Source: Lingula anatina
Lineage: Eukaryota; Brachiopoda; Lingulata; Lingulida; Lingulidae
DNA: 64,000 nucleotides
Direction of reading: 5' to 3'
Assembly (NCBI RefSeq): GCF_001039355.2
Contig: NW_019773958.1
Span: 722,663-786,662 of the forward strand
In this document: positions 1-12,168 of the stretch, in pieces
How the letters are laid out: the number at the start of each line of letters is the position of its first letter
Numbering within the stretch: position 1 is the first letter of the stretch
Notes under the pieces: generated by a model
The model's database searches: none
Told to the model about the DNA's origin: nothing
What the model saw: the letters and a program-made list of their open reading frames with translations, nothing else
Translations under genes and position numbers: made by a program

Positions 1-2249
1 CCAGACAGATTTTAAAAAAGTCAGAATTGTAAATTCAATTTGGTCTAGGCAGATTTCAAATCGGTATAGGCCAAATTGAAATTTCAGTATTGCCTAAGAT
101 AAATTAAAATATGCATAAGATAGATTAAAATCTGACTAGGTAAGACTGACATTTCAATATAGCTAAAGAAATGATTTCAGAAAGATATTTTATAATTCAC
201 TCTGTTAATTATAAGGGTGTTAGTCAGAGAGTAGTATAATATACCCAACCTTACTTTTGTGCCAGAAAAAGAAAGTCAATTATTTAAATGAATGTCTGGC
301 TTGAGTTGGTTATCATGCATGTGCCTATATATACTGTCTCTGACTTACATCCAAACTATCCCAGAACAAATTTGCCTACAAGTTTTTACCTATTCTCTAA
401 CTTCCAAACTCTTCCAACAGACTAACCACTTACATTATGTAAAGGTAGTTACAAATTGTATTTTTAAACAAACTATGGTGTTTATCTCACTCTGAAGTAT
501 GAGAATAAGGGCAATAAAAACTTAAGAACATCTATTAGAATTTCTTTCTTGACCCATTTATGACCTAACCTGAAAATTCCATCTAAATTCATTAATAAGT
601 TTTTGACTGAATCCTGTTATTATTTTTCTAAAGAAACTTGTTTACTATCTTCTTGAGATATTATAATTTAATGTATAGGCCTTTTATCTTCTCCATGAAG
701 AAATTGCATTGTGGGAATGTGAGTCCTTGTTATGTCAAAGCACTTGTAGCTGTACTAAGTACCATGCCTGGGTTTATGTACTGTGTCCTGTTACAATAAA
801 AATGGGTGAATTTTTAAAGGTTCCCAAAAATAGGGGTAGAAAACATTGATAGAGCCAGAAAGAAAGGGAAGTTAAGCAGGTTAATTTGGGCCAAGAACAG
901 GACACTGTGTTTGCGACAAACATTTCAAAAGCAGGAAGAAAACCTATAATAGTAGAAAACCAATAATATTTAAATAAAAACCAAAAAAAGGTTAATAAAT
1001 TGAGGGGAATTTGGCAAGACATCCTTTGCATGTCAGTGAAAATGAAATGTCTAAAAATGCAAAAAGAGACAGAAGAGGTCATAATGATCAATCCTACTGC
1101 ATGTAGTATTCAGACCCTCACGAACTGCTAAAATCTGTCAATGGAAATAAAAAAAGAACTGGAATTATTTATGAAATGGAGGAAAATGTGCATGCTCTTC
1201 AAATATAATTTTCAGAGAAATTAAAGCATCTGAAGTAATAGCGGGCTTATTTGCAACAGGTGAATAAGAATCCAGGGGAAAACCATGTGTGTATAGAAAA
1301 TCATAAAGATCTGAAGAAAAAAGCTGAAGGTCTTTGAAAGTCTGTCAAAATAACCCTATGTGTTGGATTTCAATGGGTGTGCTTTCATGTGAAAGGTGTT
1401 GGATTTGTCTTATTATAACATAACATTTTATGTTTCCCAACATTGCTGTGTATTTTAAACTTTTAATTCTTAGCCAAAAATGACACTAAAACGTCGCTTA
1501 AATCTGGGACACAGACATACCCGTCCGTTTTTAAGCTCTCAGAAAAGGAAAGTTAACTTACAAAGCACCATCACAATATCTAGCATAGACTTTTAATTTG
1601 ATACTGCACAATTAAAGTTACTACAAAATGTCTTTTACAGTTTTATAAACTACTCATACATTTGGTAAAGGCACTAAATGAATAATAAATATAATCTAGC
1701 CATGTATATGATAAGTAATACAAATATATTAAGTAAAAAATTTTAAAGTGTAGAAATAAGTCTTTGTTCTGTCTTAAAAATGTTGCGAAGTATGAAATGC
1801 ATGTACATGGAAAACATATATCTGATTAATTAATAAGAATACACCTGAAACCATTAAATAATTTGCAGTATTTCTTTAATTTTGTTTTGGTCTGATGGAT
1901 TTAGTTTCAGTTTGACAGAATTTTCACACTTGACAGACCGAATGGCATTTTTTATCTGTTGTAAAGTTTGTACATGTAACAGTGTAAAACATGGTAAACT
2001 GTGTAATTATCATTTAGGAAGGTGTCGAAATTACCTGTCTCACCTTTTTAACATATAGCATTAGAAGGTGTTAATTACAGAGGAAAGCCCACAGTTATAG
2101 CTCACCTTACGGAACAACTGAAGTAACAACTGGTGCCTTATCTGGTGCCAAATCAGTTATCCAACAAACAGTCTGCCTGTCAGTTTTACCTGTATACATG
2201 GTAGGTACAAGTAAAACAATGCAGGAAATCTTTGCACTTTATTTTTATG

Positions 2250-2990
2250 TACAGACACTGAATCAATGATACTGAAGTATTTTATTATTAAAAAGTGATG
2301 GTCATTATGTTGTAAAGCATTATGTAATGTTGCATCAAAATTGAAGAAAACCCTATTATGTGCACTGCTGCCACACATACCATTATAGGAAAACCATGTT
2401 ACTTATGATTCTCAAACTTACTAAAAAAAGTCATAGGACTGAAATGCAGCTTGAGTTGGAAAACCAGTCTGATGGCATTATCTTGTGGAAGCAATGCAGT
2501 TCTTAACAAAATATTCGGCATGAAGTCAAATGGTAACCAAATGTTCTGAAGGTTCATGTTATGTATGGTAGATAATCAAAAATTGGTGGTGATTATACTG
2601 TTAATCATTAAGTAATATTGAATAAAAATTGACAAAAAACCTACTTTGTGTAATGCCACCACAAACGTTATGAAAGGAGATTGTGCTACTCATTATTTCA
2701 TAACTTACTAGAATGATTCTTATGATTGAAGTACAGCTCAGATAGGAAAACCAGCTTGACTGGATTTTTAATTTTTTTCCTATATTTATGCAATTTTTTA
2801 TGACATTTTCATTTTTGTCATTCCAGCATTTTCTAAATATGAACTTAACTGGCCTTATGCTAGCTACACATTTTACTTACATCGGTATTACCTGTTGTAC
2901 ATAATAAAATTTGGTGTTGACTTTGCTGGAAAAGCATAATGTATTACTGCATCAAAATTGACAGTAGCCTGTTTTGTGCATCACTGTTTT
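2250..2990. repeat. Degenerate tandem array, unit about 300 bp
   Basis: Three diverged copies start near 2260, 2570 and 2900. Shared landmarks are GTAATGTTGCATCAAAATTGA / AAGTAATATTGAATAAAAATTGAC / GTATTACTGCATCAAAATTGAC followed by a TTTTGTGCA-type block, and in the first two TTACTTATGATTCTC / TTACTAGAATGATTC and GGAAAACCAG. No coding sense. Confidence 0.5.
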
Positions 2991-3699
2991 CTGCTTTTTG
3001 TCTGTACATTTGAAAGCTTTGGTGCCTTGTTTCAAAAATCTCTTACAAATACCCCACATGAAATGATATGGTATTTATATAAATGAAATGATATCCCCGC
3101 AGCTTGCATTAAACATGTACCCATCCATAAACTTGATAAACTTGTGTATGTGTTTGCTTGCTACTTTGATTTTATAACAAATATAATGGGTCTCTTTCAC
3201 ATGTCTTCATTGCTGAAAGCATTTTAAAGAATATATTGAGTATAACTATAGTCCATCATCACTAAAGCAAGTGCAGCCAAGGTTCGGCGCTTAAGTGAAG
3301 CCATGTTGTACATTGCATCATATTTAAGTTAAGTAATAAAACATTTAATTGCTTGCTTCACTGTCCAACTAACTCTGTCTCATTGCCTGTAGTTGACACA
3401 TTTCTGTGCTTCAGCCACCTTTTTAGTTCTGGCAACGTGCATGCTTAGAACAGCTTTTTTATGCATGCATCAGGTACGTCACCCTCACATACCGATGCCT
3501 TGCTGAAAACATCAGAGGACTACAGTGACCCCTGTGGTGCACTGTTCCAATAATGTGCACTTTTCATTTCTGCAAAAGATGAAAAATACCTATATTCAGC
3601 CATCTCTAAAAAATGTCATCAGTGTGTACCGCAATCATGAAAGTTTTGTTTTATATCTGGTATAAGTTTGTTTTCTCAGAGAATAATTGTGTTTCACTC

Positions 3700-4135
3700 A
3701 CTCTAAAGATGCATTTAAAGTCAGATTCATCCTGATGCATTTTTGATGTGACAGCACCATAACATAACAAAACATAGTTTATTTTTGCATCATCTAAGCA
3801 GATAAGGAAATAGATCTGAACATATTGATCTACCTTATAGATGCATTTGAAGTCAGATCAAAGATGCATTAAAAGTCAAATTTTTGCCAAAAAACTTGAC
3901 CAGAAGTCACCATAAAGTTTCAAATAACATAATCTTGTAGAAAAACCAAAGGACATCATTTCTTGAATAATGATATTTGAACCGATATTTTCTGCTTTCC
4001 TTCTGCTTTGGAGTGAGAATGATGATTATGCAATGCATATGGAATACTACATCATTGTGTGAATCTTTATTAAAGATGCATATGAAGTCAATTTTTTGGC
4101 ATAAATGCCAACCAAATGTGAGCATATAGTTTCAG
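3700..4135. repeat. Degenerate repeats with AGATGCATTTGAAGTCA unit
   Basis: The motif AAAGATGCAT(T/A)(T/A)(A/G)AAGTCA recurs near 3707, 3838, 3862 and 4073, twice followed by TTTTTGCC...ACCAA and a GTTTCA(A/G)ATA block. It resembles an old satellite-like or foldback repeat. Confidence 0.45.
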
Positions 4136-6436
4136 ATAGTGTAGCTTTTTTTTAGCTGACCAAGAGATAAATTTAGTTTATGACTTGGCTTGTTGACTTA
4201 ATGGCTTATATGTGTTGCTGGGAATCCAAACGAAACTTTCAAATACAAATAAACCCAAATATAACCAGAGTCTTCACACACACACACACACACACACACA
4301 TGCATGCTTCATAGTCCAAGATAACTAAAAACTTTTTTAAAAAAATGTCTGTTCAAAGTCTTTAAAAGATACATAAAAAATAAACAAATAAGTAAAATTG
4401 AGGCATATTTCTTCCACTTCAACCATGACAAAAATGTCCTTGAAATCTTACATGAAGTTTCTTCTTAGATGCATCTTAGCAGAAGGAGTCTTATAATGAA
4501 GGAAACAGAGAATCATTACACTAATCTCTTCGATGGTCAGTAGGTCTCAATGGGAAATTTTACAATAATGACAAATCAACACCCAAGACATACTCCTGGC
4601 TAATACCAACCACATATTGCCCGGCCAATGTAATTTTCTGATGGAAAGATAATGTCTTGAACAATAGGTGAGTATCTGTGGTCTTAGTCTGCTGGGACCC
4701 CTATGCAAGTGGAACTCAGTTTATTCCGGGAGATATGATCAGCCAGAGTGGTGCTGTAAAGAAGATAAGTTACATGAAGTTTTCCTCTGTTGTTGGTCAG
4801 ACTTGCCTCATACCTGCTGGCTTTGTGAAAACAGGATATTTTTATCAGTATGTGAGAGATTTCTAACACGACGGAAACCCAGCGGGTGAGATGCTTTTTC
4901 GTTAGGAGTGTTATTGGCAGATAGTCTCACCAGTACTTCACCTTGTTTGGAATTTTAAAACATTTAGTGATTTATCGGACAGCAAAAATGTTTGAAACTG
5001 ATATAATATGGTATGTTGCTTTAAACTATTTTTCCGCAAAGTTTGTAGTCAACATTTTACAGTTTCTGCAGGCATTGATTGAAAATGGTCACTCATTTGT
5101 GCTGCCCTCTGTTTTTTTGTACACAGACTAGAATTGTTTTGTCTGACTTGTCAACACCTGATAAAATTATCTGGAGATGGATCCAATTTTTTTTCAGCTG
5201 AGAACTTTAATAACTTAAATCTACTATACCTTAGTTATGTGAAAAAGCAAGCATGAATGCTGAATCCTAGGATTAATTGTTGTTCTAGAGCACAATTTAA
5301 AACTTTCTTGGGAGAAAGGATGTTCCACTTCTAATCTTTCCCAATTGATGTGTGCATTATTTAACCCTGTCAGTCACCTTGCTTGTTTTCTGTAAAACAA
5401 GAAAGCTTATAGTGTAAAAAGAAATTTGCTTCAATTTAATACTTATTACTGTTTTAACAATAAGAAAAAACATGTTTCCAAAAGTATCCTAGAAAAGAGG
5501 TATTGGAGTCTGATGGTCAGTCTATGTATGGTTTAATATTGATTTCTTATAATGTGAATGAAATAGACTGAATCTTGCCACGTCTCTATTTCATTAAGAA
5601 AAGATCTCTTATCTTAATAGCTTTTTATATTGCTTGTATAAATTGTTGGTTAGTATGCACATTAATTGTCTTCTTAGCTCCTTTGTGCGCACTTGTGTTC
5701 AGTTTTTGACAGTACTGTTAAAACATGAGGAGGGGAAAAAGGCCTTTTTGTCCCAAGAAAAAAAGTTTGTTTGGTTACACAGTTGTTGGGTTTACTTGTT
5801 TTAATTGATATGCCTTTTATTAATTGTCTAAAGAACATTCTACAGAGCTATTCTATCATCTCATCCCAACATAATAAATAGAATAATTTTAAGATAGAAC
5901 AATGAGGCACTCTCTGTTTATGTCAGTAAAAGATTTCATATCACTTATTTTTTGCTTTTTCTAAAATGTCAGACTTAATAATAATGTAATGAATTTTCCA
6001 ATGCCAATCATTTTAAAACACCAACATACCCAACATTTCTCAGTGAATGAATCATGAGTAGTTCCTTCATATTCAAATTAAAATAGTATCAGTGTCACTT
6101 GATGACCAGGTTTTTCTCATTTGTCTGTTTAATCTTACTTACAATATACTCATTGTCAAAATGAGTTCTATATATCTTAAGCAGTTATTATATATTAAAA
6201 GCCATTATCTGTCATTATTTCTTAATATATTGCCTTCATCCTTTTGGAGAAGGGCAATTTAGATTTGAGCAATAGTTATCCTAATTTAAATGATCAGTTT
6301 CATGGGTTGATGATCCTTGAATGTCCACTGGTGTTTTATCAAAAGAAATTTGGCAATACTTAATGTTACTGCCAACATGAAGAACTTATTATAAGGTCCT
6401 GTGTATTTTATTTGATAAGGATTATTGTTATGCTTT

Positions 6437-6615
6437 AAGAGTGCATTCAGAACAACAGACTAACAGATCTGCAGATCAAATATGGCGACCCACTAAAAAG
6501 CTTGCCATTTAATTTCCAATTAGTCAATGAATATATTCCCTGCAGGTCACATTCAGGTGGTTCGGCCATATTTGTTCTGTGGATCTGCTAGTCCGCTGTC
6601 CTGAATGTGCTCTAA
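6437..6615. mobile_element. MITE-like inverted-repeat element
   Basis: Two imperfect inverted arms of about 48 bp: GAGTGCATTCAGAACAACAG... at the left and its complement ...TCCTGAATGTGCTC at the right, both containing a CAAATATGGC/GCCATATTTG core. The flanks show TAA on both sides, which would fit the 3-bp TWA target duplication of PIF/Harbinger MITEs. There is no coding capacity. Confidence 0.6.
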
Positions 6616-7039
6616 GATGAATGTAGTAACACTGCTAACCTTTGTTATATTAAGGTTAGTTAGTCCATTTGTAAATAGTTTTTGTCATTTTGTACCCCTT
6701 TTAATTTGTTCTTTGAATCTAGAAAAACATTTGAGATATGTACTGGTAGGTCCCAAAATGTCTGTAACATGGACAACACATAATACTATGCCCTGGAATG
6801 ACAGGCTTGTATGAAAGTTCACAACCAAACTTGTTAAGACAAAAAATAGACTTAAGATCCATTTCCATTTAAGTTGGAACCACCCAACATAGTAAGGACT
6901 ATCAGAATAGACTTATTATGTCACCTTAGGGAGACATGTAATGGCACTACTCTCTGCAAGGGTCACAGATGGATTAATAAAAATTTTTGCTAAAAACCTA
7001 CTTTGTATGCCCACTTAATCTTTCATTTTTGTTTTTTAG

Positions 7040-10000
7040 GAAGCATAGCGCTTTTACATGCCTGACCAGGTTTTGCTGTAACGAGTCATGTACAGTAGTA
7101 GTAGCAGCAACAGCAATACAAGCAATGGTATGCATGTGGAGAGAACTGCAGCAGACAGTGAGTAGTAAACGTGCACTAGAAAACATTCAGTTGGTGTTTG
7201 TGTCATCATCTATATACTCTTTGTTTATGACAGTACAGATGATGATTCTAGGCCTGCAGTTTCAAAGGGGTTTCTTTTTCTTAAAATGTGGACCTTTTTA
7301 ATTTTTGGTTGAACCAACTTGAGATATGGCCTAGAACCTGGATCAAGGGCTTTTTTTCTAACCCCCAAAGTCCTGCTGCCGACAGGCCTGAACTCGGCTA
7401 CAAGAGGGAGTCTAATCCAGAGAGAATAAGCCAATTTTATGAGTGCTGTAATTTCAGTTGATTTTAAACTGCTTTAAATTTTAAGTTTTGTACAATAATA
7501 CATTTTGTTTTAAGTGATTAAGAGGTTTACAGTTTTCATTCAGACTTTGTTTTTTGTTCAAATTTGTCAAAATTGAATAAAAATATTCTTAATTTAAAGT
7601 GATTCAGCAGCATGCAATATAGATTTTTCAAAATTTCACTTTTCTTTCAGGCCTTCAAACATACAGTTCTGTGTCAGCAGAACCCTACAGCTATGGCAAA
7701 CCACTGGACAGCAGTGGTTGCCTGGGCGAGAAAGATCAGCATTATAAACACTTCTTGCACCAATCACTACCACACCAAGCTCTCCCACCTGGGCATCACC
7801 CTCATATTATGGCGTCAGTGGGTAGCCATCATCCTCTGCCAAATCCTCCCATTACTAGCCCACATGGTCACCTGCTTAGCCAGCTTCAGAGGCCGCCTGC
7901 TAACTTGATGCCACTACACATGGCTTCAATGCCTGATCACAATGGCGAGTGAATTTTGTGTTAGCTTTAGCTTTTGTGGCGATAGACAGTATCTGAACTA
8001 CACTATTTAGTGAGGGGGGGGGCTTATAATTTCTGTCAGGAAAGGTCTGCCTTAGTGGGAGTCTTTTTTTTCTGTCTAGTTATGAAAGGTCTGCCTTTTG
8101 GTTACTTAAAATTTGTTTGGTCTTGTATTTAAATATAACAAATATTTCAGTATGAAAATTTTCCTCATTATCATCAAATTTAGAAAAGAATATCCCCCAT
8201 GCTTATTTTTACTGAAAATTTCATATACTGTAGAAGAATTGAGATAATTTTATAGAATTTCACACATAAATAATAAGTTCCTAGAGTCATAAATGAACAA
8301 GCAGCATCAGTAGTGAATTATCAGGTCACACTTCACAGTAATATTAATTAAGAAAGTCAAAAGGTGTAGTATTGCAAAGAGAGTACAATTAACTTTTATT
8401 ATTATTCATATTATATTACTCCCTTTTTTATTCAAATACATACTAAAATGTACTTAAGATATTTTTTTCAAGTGTGTTGTAAAGGCGTATATATTTCTCT
8501 TTTTGTAGGTGAAAATCACATATACCGCCAAGCACAGTTGCCCACATATCACCATGCCATGAACTATGATATGTATTATAATCAACACAGTCCAAATAGT
8601 CAATCTCCCTCTCCACCGCCACCGCCACGGATTTATAAGCCATGTGTTGTATGTGGAGACAAATCTTCAGGTTATCACTATGGAGTGAGCTCCTGTGAAG
8701 GTTGCAAGGTATGATGAATATGGAATTGGAGGAATTTTTTTATTAACAGGCTCATAGAAAGAGGGTTTGGGGTATTTGTTGTTACAAGTCTGTTTTTCAG
8801 TCCTGATATAACTGTTCATTTGCCAGGTTTTGGCCATAATTATCCAATGATTCATCTGTAATGGCAACCCTTCATGTTTCGCAAGCATGTTTTACAGTGA
8901 TATTTTACACGTCATTTTACATGTAGCATTATGCTTTTCAATCTTTCAAACTTTCTAAAAACCCATGTGCTGCAGGGGTTCTTTCGAAGAAGTGTCCAGA
9001 AAAACATGCAATACACCTGCCACAAGGATCGCCACTGCGTTATTAACAAGATCACCAGGAACCGTTGCCAGTATTGTCGTCTGCAGAAATGCTTCACCAT
9101 GGGCATGTCCAAAGAAGGTATTAAATTGTTCCCCAAAAACATCATTATATGGATCATAATTGCCCCATTGACATTTTATTTTACCTTGTTCTAGTTTCCC
9201 GCATGCCCTTCAATTAAAAAAAAATTGATTAAAATCACAATTTATTTATCGTTTGTTGCTAAAATTCAAATGCAGTTGCTTAAGTTTGTTCATATTGCAT
9301 GATAAGAACTCGCTGTTTACTTGTAAAAGTGCACCTATGCAGAGTTAATTTGATAGGAAATGGTAAGTCACATCACCAGTCAACCAGATAATGTGAGAGA
9401 TGCCTGAAAGATTTTAACATCTGACTGGCAATGACAGTAATGACCAGTCTAGTTTTGTAACCATCTATTAAAACTGCAGTCCCAAATCTTTTGTTTATGA
9501 CTCTTTATTGCATTAACTTATGTGATTTAATTCATTTATTTAATTACACCCTTAAAAACATTATTCAGTTCTTTTGAAATTAATTTTTTTACAGTTTTTC
9601 AGAATACTGCTTCCAAAGTTTTTTTTTTCATATTTTTTAAGTTGGCCATGGGTAATTGTTTAGATAAATGATGAAAATTAATGAACCTTGGGTAGATATT
9701 CTTGCTTAATGCTAATAATTACAGATGTGCATTAGCACTCTCAGACTGTTGTTTTCTGACACACACTAAAATTCTAGCAAAAAAAAAGTGCACACCCTTT
9801 TATGTTATGGCCAGGTCTCTTCATATATGACTAAGAACTGCTCAGGTGTACTGTGAATGTCAATTAATGTTAATTACTTCTGTCTCATTTTATCCAGACC
9901 AGCTGTGTCTTGTTAATGCAAAAGACAAGCTTATTTGGTATCTCAATGGTATTAATGTATGTTTTTTAAAAGTTAATTTATCTCAGAACATAAGTGTAGA

Positions 10001-12168
10001 AATGAAAATACTTTCCAACATTAGCCAAGAGGAATGTGAAAATCAAAAACATCTTTTAAATGGTCAGAATAATTCATTGAAATGGGTGGAAAATAGAAAA
10101 CTTAAACTTCTTATTCCAGCTGTCAGAAATGACAGAAACAAGAAAAGAAAAACTAAATCTGAGGACTGCGGATCAACATCCCAAGAACAAACAAATGAGC
10201 TGAAGCCCGAGCAACAAACTCTGCTAGAGGGGATTGAGACTGCACACCATGAGACTTATACTAGTGTAGAAGAGGAGGAGTATCATACTCTGGTATGTAC
10301 TGGAAAAACTATGATAAGGACTCCTTTTTGGTATAACTTTAAGATTTTTTTTTTTTAAGTTATGGACTGTATCATAATAAAGCATGGCCTTAGAATAGAT
10401 GCCTAATTGATCTAAAACTTTAAAGTTCACATGAATAACTATATTTCAAAATTTTTAGGGTGCTTGTCACCATGTTTCTTCTAATTTTTTAAGATTTATT
10501 GAAAGATATGTTTGACGAACAATCAAAAAACAAATCAATGAAAAAAAAAACCCTTTGCCTTACAGGAAGACCTCAAAGATAAAATAAATGATGAAAATTT
10601 TAATCTCTGGGAGCAAGTGACAGAACTGTCCTCAGATGGTATTGTTAAAGTGGTGGATTTTGCAAAGAAAATCCCGGGTTTTTCCTCGGTCAGCACTGGT
10701 GACCAGATAACACTGCTCAAGGCAGCATGTTTGGAGATTATTGTGAGTATCTGTGCTTTTGTTGGCTTCAAAAGATCTAAGAAATGTACCACTTCCTGGC
10801 TAGGAAGTAATTTCAAACATCCAAATCAATTTCTCAGGGATTTTAATATCCTGTTTTAGCTGTGTGCCTGCATAGTTTTAAACTCACTTAAAAGCACCTT
10901 TTAGATACAGGCAAAATGAGCATCTTAGGAATTTATTGGCCTTGTAGAAATTTCTGTTCTGTATGAGTCCTCTTGCACATAAAAATTTTTTTGATGCCAC
11001 AGTGTCTCCAATAATAGTGTTTAAAGACTGGAAATCTACATGAAACTTTAAAAAAAGATAAGATAATGGTTCTAAAAGTTTCACATATTTAAGAATCATT
11101 AACCATTTTCATATGATAACAGCATTAATTATTTATTCAATTATGTCAAAAGAAATCATTTTCATGTGATGATAAAAAGAAGTATTTTTTCACTTATGTC
11201 AGAAGTAATCAGAAGATGGAGTATTTTGTTTTGAAAAACATTGTTGCCTATTTCTCCTTCAGATATTAAGGATGTGTTCTAAATTTGAAGTCAACCCAGA
11301 GACAATGATATTTTCCAATGGGCTGAAATTGTCCAAGGAAGAATTCAGGGATTGCGGTTTTGGATCACTGACAGAAACTATATTCAGTTTTGCATCTTCT
11401 CTCAGAAATATGGACACAGATGATGCTGAATATGCAATGCTCGCTGCTATTTGCTTAATAAGTGGAGGTAGATAAATTTGACAGGTTTCAATTTATATTT
11501 GAAATATTTTTCTATCTTTTAAATATCTTTACTGCAGTTTCTTACAGATGGCTCTTGCAAAGCAGTTTGTTAGAAATTGATTTATTCTGCAGAGATATCC
11601 ATTTACTTTTTCAGGATTTGAAAATTTTAGTTACAAAACTTTTCAATATTTCAGATCGATCTGGACTTGAAGATCCAGAAAATATTGAAAAGCACCAGGA
11701 GCCTCTTCTAGAGGCCCTGAAAAACTATGTGCATAAGCGCAGACCCACGCAGTCTCACACCTTTGCCAAAATGTTGATGAAACTTACAGACTTAAGGAGC
11801 ATCAGTGTTAAAGGTGGGGATATTTTGAAATTTCTTTCATTTTCAGTGAAAGCATGCAGTATTTATGGAGAAGTTTTGATAATCTTCTACATTTTTTTTG
11901 TAGTAAATTGCTTTTATATTCAGAATATAGACCATGAGATATAACTACTTAGGTATGTGTAAAATTCTATTTGAAATATAAATAAGGTTTCTTGAAAAAA
12001 TGTTTCAGTCCTGCATTTTTGATGAACAAAAGAAAAAGGTTATGGCTCATTGTTTGTGTCTTTGTAGGTGCAGAACGTGTGCTACATTTACAAATGGGCC
12101 AGCCAGGGGAACTGCCTCCATTGGTTATAGAAATGTTGGACAGAGCTGAGAATGTTTGTTTACCATAA
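7040..12168 (+). CDS. RAR: Retinoic acid receptor (RAR, NR1B), 9 coding exons
   Basis: Ligand-regulated nuclear receptor that binds DNA as a partner of RXR. Coding exons: 7088-7127, 7651-7944, 8509-8708, 8976-9117, 10120-10292, 10566-10742, 11263-11467, 11655-11813, 12068-12168; 1,491 nt, 496 aa, all phases consistent. The start ATG at 7088 sits directly behind an in-frame TAA (7079), in an exon that begins at 7040. Residues 1-156 are the A/B region, Ser/His/Pro-rich and ending in the RAR-type [12 protein letters not shown] junction. Residues 157-222 are the two-zinc-finger DBD with P-box CEGCKG and the second-finger signature [12 protein letters not shown]. The hinge starts AVRNDRNKK. Residues about 284-496 are the LBD ([33 protein letters not shown]). 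The AF-2 helix PPLVIEML keeps its glutamate. Intron 2 appears to use a GC donor at 7945. Family assignment is near certain. Ligand response is doubtful because carboxylate-contact residues differ. Confidence 0.96.
7255..7405. repeat. Dispersed GTGGACCTTTTT repeat copy
   Basis: A block reading roughly TTTCTTAAAATGTGGACCTTTTTA, then TTGAACCAACTTGAGATATGG and GACCT/ATCAAGG, recurs in related form near 27690-27790, 36705-36830 and 48450-48610. It lies in RAR intron 1 and its class is unknown. Confidence 0.45.
9898..10292 (+). CDS. RAR: Possible long form of the RAR hinge exon (alternative acceptor)
   Basis: Upstream of the hinge exon (10120-10292) the same reading frame stays open back through the intron. 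A strong acceptor with a long pyrimidine tract ends at 9897. Using it would join exon 4 in the correct phase (G + AC gives Asp) and insert exactly 222 nt, that is 74 codons, before AVRNDRNKK. The predicted insert is rich in Leu, Asn and Lys and matches no domain I know. It would lengthen the D region between the DBD and LBD. The short form matches other RARs and is the default model; the long form is an inference from frame and splice signals only. Confidence 0.4.

Larger units (their letters stand above)
1..7039. other. Non-coding region upstream of (or first intron of) RAR
   Basis: No convincing coding exon is seen in these 7 kb. The stretch is AT-rich and holds degenerate tandem repeats (about 1-180, 2250-2990 and 3700-4130), a short CA microsatellite near 4279-4300 and a hairpin element near 6437-6615. 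Around 4660-4890 base composition is less AT-rich and short frames are open on both strands, with donor-like GTGAGT/GTGAGA sites, but no protein family is recognisable. The RAR start exon is preceded by an acceptor at 7039, so at least one non-coding RAR exon must lie somewhere in or before this region. I could not place it. Confidence 0.6.

Noticed and set aside
4668-4889. Overlapping short frames on both strands near 4.7 kb
   Set aside because: Three mutually overlapping frames with no family match. A 5' RAR exon here is possible but nothing decides it.
11462-11654. Open frame joined upstream to RAR exon 8
   Set aside because: Retention from exon 7 hits a stop at once, and the internal acceptor tested at 11547 gives a frame with a stop, so it is only intron sequence.
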